Positions 60,711 through 64,000 of a stretch of DNA of 64,000 nt are shown piece by piece (positions within the stretch are counted from its first letter, which is position 1; each line of letters begins with the position of its first letter). The stretch is from Paracentrotus lividus (taxonomy: Eukaryota; Echinodermata; Echinoidea; Camarodonta; Echinidae). Both the position numbers and the translations under genes were made by a program. The notes under the pieces are model-generated. The model did not search any database and was not told where the DNA came from. It saw only the letters and a list, made by a program, of their open reading frames with translations. The stretch covers positions 16,698,786 to 16,762,785 of the forward strand of contig CALNVZ010003426.1 in assembly GCA_940671915.1 (NCBI GenBank). The letters are read 5' to 3'.

Positions 60711-63700
60711 TACACTAAAATCAACTGATAGCTAACCATAAGCAGCAATGCTGTACCAGGGCCATGGCTCAGGCGTGTATGATGCTGCATACACTGGTTA
60801 CATATTCACAATTACCAGACTATCATTCATGTGCCTCAGTTGTAAGCAACTATTACACAATTTTATCTTTTTGTCAAAACTTCACGTGGTCTGTAAAATG
60901 TATTTTGTGATTTACTTTGTAATAAAAAACGGAGAAACCTCCTGACCGGCGGTCATCAAGCTATGTGTAGCGATATATAGACGCCAGTTAGCACACTCTT
61001 CTTGTTTTCAACTTGCATGCTGAGATAACTTGTACAACGACCCGTGTAACGGTCAATACCCGCGTTCCCCTAACCTTCAAACTTGATCAGTGCAACTGTT
61101 CTTTGTTGCATTCCTCCGTTAGAAACCTGCTTTTACCTTTAGCAATATCTTTATTCACGCAGTTTACGATCTTTTGTTTCCTTACGCATTACTGATGATT
61201 TTTTTTTTTTTTTTTTTAATTCTTTTTCGTTAAGTATGATCACAAGTGCTTTTATCGATGGAGCTGGTCATGTGTTCCAGTTCTGCAGAATCTTTGTTGC
61301 GATGTTGTGAGGATTATCAATCGTCGCATTTACTCATACTTAATCAGGTTTATTAGGTTTTTCATCAACTCTCAATATATTCCCTTCTCCAGCAATTTCA
61401 CTCCTCAGCGCTTATCCAACATATTTAGTATTTTTTGTTCTTAGTTAACCGGATGGCAGCCTGTTAAGGATTCTCTTCTAGTGCTGTGATTTGTAGCCTA
61501 CAGCGTCGACCAGTCTCAGCTCCAAACATTCCGTGTCTTCTTTTTATATCTGAGGCATTACCCTGGTATTTTTTATAGCTCGACTTCGTTTTGATGTCGT
61601 AGATGTCAGTTTATAACATTTCATATGATCCTATGCCATGTATCGTGTGTTGCTGATTATGTTTCCTCACTTTTGTGCATTATCCTTCATTATTCTTTCT
61701 GCTATTGCCAGTTTTTATACCCTCCTTATCGTTGTCAAAGATTTCTGTTGTGATCCAAAGATTCTTTTCTCTCTATGGCTATGGTTGTACGTCGTTTCAA
61801 TTAGGCCAAAAATAAATAAATTCGCATAAGAACATAATTTAAAATAGAAAATTCTGTATAGTTTATTTTATATTTTCCTGTTGTATAAAACAAATTAAAT
61901 TAATTGTCTGCAGGTTTGACCAATGTTTTAGCGATTATCAATGTGATTAACATAACGCAAAGGCCAATTCCTTAAAGCAAAGTCCTAAAATGTAATTAAT
62001 TTTCAAACTATCATTAGCAGAAGGGCATACGATTTTTACGACTTAAATATTCAAATTATCACAGTACGATCAAAAAAGGCACGGGGATAATCGATGTAGT
62101 CGATCAATTAATAGCCAATGTGGGAATAGTTTTGTCAAAACTGATATCTTCTCGCATGAGTTATACGACGAACAACTCGTGTAATTACCGAATCAGCAGA
62201 AAGGATGGTACTAAAACAGAGCTGCGAGAGTAAAGGGTTTTCATTTTGGATCCGGGGAGATTTCCAAAATCGCTTTGATTCACGTCTGCGTCTACGTTCC
62301 CTTATGGGGTTGCACACCCGCCAGCATTGCCTCATCGGTGTGATCTGCGCCGTGACTCGAAAGATGATTATGCTAGAGGAAAACTGGTGATTCAGAGGTT
62401 TTTCTAGACCGCGCTTTTATTCTTGTTCTGATGTTTTAGATTTCTGTATGTGGTCAAAATTATGATTATTACTTATTATAATGGTGGTATTTATACATTA
62501 TATTATTATGCTCTATCTAACATTGCGTGGAGTACATGCATGAATTGGCCTAGCAAACATTTCCATAATTTGTATATAAATTACAAGAGGACCCAGCAAC
62601 TCTTTTTTAGATGGACTAATACACTACTGCCTCTAACTCGTTAACAGTTACACCCAACCCCTGTTCTGCCAATAATCAAATATGTAATGTCATCACGAAG
62701 TGTTCCATTATTACTGCATGTGAAGGCGATATAGGGCACATGTATGTTTTTTATACTTATTCATTTTTTTTTTTTTATTACCAATGACTCTACTCTGTCT
62801 GCGAATTTGCTAAATTTTCGAAGATCCATTAACTTTAAGTATTCATTGAATTATGAGGACCCTTCAGTAAATAAAGACTTTGACTAGATATCTACATTAG
62901 ATAATTATATTATTTTCAATAACAAATTCAATATAGACCTTACCTACATATAGTTATTTTTTTAAGACTCCATTATAATGTGCGTAAAATATAATATACT
63001 ATATATATAAACAATCTTGAGCGAAGAGATGATGCCTCATTCCAATACTCAAGTTAACCAGAATTCATTCGCCATTTGGACGCCAATATTACCTGCACTA
63101 ATTGTTGGCATGGTCAGCAAGCATTTCCAATGCCACATTGCACCCCTACATTACAAAAATGCCCTTTACACGCTACTATGATCAAACGAGCTTAAGTTTA
63201 ATAAATGTCAAACCAATTTGAGTTACCCCTTAAAACATTTTTTCTGCATCAATTTTGTAAAATATCAAATTTTACATCAGCGGTAAAAGAAAAATGTCCT
63301 CAATTTTTACCTACCTTGTTGTTTTTCCAGCACTTATTCTCAGAGGAAATTCGGCATCAGTGCTCCTCACTAAAGATATATTTTCTGTAAACAGTTTCAT
63401 ATGGCACTCACACCGGTCACGGGTCACGACATGATTGCTTCACGGTGCCATATTCGTGCTAAGCCATATTCCTGGCATGACCCTATCAGTATTATCGTAT
63501 ATCTTATTATGTTTAAATATATAATTTCTCCTTCTCTTCTTTCTCCTCTCTCTCCTCTCTCTATTGTCTCTATGTCTACTATCAACATATATGTCTTTTT
63601 ATATTTAAATACTGCGGCAACTTCCAAATACGTGACAAAATCGATCCATTATAATTATTTTAAAACTAAGAAGCCTTTAAATAATTTGTTGTCCCTTTAA

Positions 63701-64000
63701 GAGTCAAAATATTACTTAAAATAGATACTGTGAACATTTAGCCATTTATAGACATTATTATAATTTAAATTTCATTGCCGTAGTCAACAATAGTTTTCTC
63801 CGAACCATGCACTTCAATAGCACTAAAGCGTTGATTAAAATATTTTAGTGTGTGAATAAAGTGAACTACGTCCTCTAGCTATACTCTTGTCTCTCTAGAA
63901 CCAGTCTCTGGTCAACAGAATATATTATTATTCAGACAGGAAATTCAAATCTAACGTGATTAAAGTTACATCCTCGTCGCTGCACGCATGGGGCAATCTA
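60711..64000. other. No gene seen
   Basis: Mostly AT-rich. A patch at 62150-62390 is less biased and open on both strands (minus: MRQCWRVCNPIRERRRRR...), but I recognise no domain and see no clear splice sites. Confidence 0.45.

Noticed and set aside
62135-62390. Open frames on both strands in a less AT-rich patch
   Set aside because: An arginine-rich minus frame and a plus frame overlap without splice sites or homology I can recognise.
1-64000. CRISPR array, operon or prophage
   Set aside because: The repeats are microsatellites, inverted-repeat elements or motif clusters without regular spacers, and gene structure is intron-based.

Overview
This looks like animal nuclear DNA: AT-rich, intron-rich and packed with microsatellites and transposon remnants, with no long ORFs and no bacterial-style gene layout. 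The best taxonomic clue is two exons encoding a kisspeptin-type neuropeptide of the echinoderm kind, with an N-terminal Cys-x4-Cys or similar disulfide motif and a C-terminal NPNANLRPLPF-Gly-Lys-Arg amidation site. I infer an echinoderm, most likely a sea cucumber, but this rests on remembered family features and not on a search.

Layout. 1-16.7 kb has no supported gene. It holds non-autonomous DNA transposons (3.2-4.2, 6.2-7.8, 9.4-9.7, 14.4-15.0, 15.3-15.6 kb), a tRNA-derived SINE piece (6.0 kb) and a 5'-truncated LINE (13.2-14.1 kb, minus strand). 16.7-23.7 kb carries kisspeptin-type gene 1 (plus strand): a signal-peptide exon, a 6.3 kb intron containing a 1.7 kb inverted-repeat element, and a peptide exon with one apparent frameshift. 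23.7-29.8 kb is intergenic with two strongly palindromic elements. 29.8-33.5 kb carries gene 2 (plus strand): a signal-peptide exon that may have a one-base indel, an intron with three transposon families nested in each other, and a compact peptide exon that ends at the amidation/cleavage site. Downstream sequence of the two genes is also homologous, so this is a tandem duplication. 33.5-39.2 kb is again mobile-element rich, including a tRNA-like inverted element at 37.0-37.6 kb.

39.5-47.4 kb contains parts of a minus-strand gene or genes: a secretory signal-peptide exon at 47.3 kb and a well-bounded terminal exon at 39.5 kb. Their phases do not join directly, so an unseen middle exon is needed or they belong to different genes. 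47.4-64 kb has no supported gene. It holds a 2.06 kb element built from palindromes (48.6-50.6 kb), a 655 bp inverted-repeat element (52.4 kb), a second copy of the LTTTTGGAATGAA-type element family (54.1 kb), the most complete tRNA-SINE (56.7 kb), and a decayed reverse transcriptase fragment (59.8-60.2 kb).

The two most interesting signals are the tandem kisspeptin-type genes with divergent precursor architecture, and at least six unrelated-looking element families that share one design: a short motif taken from the element's end and repeated in both orientations through its body.
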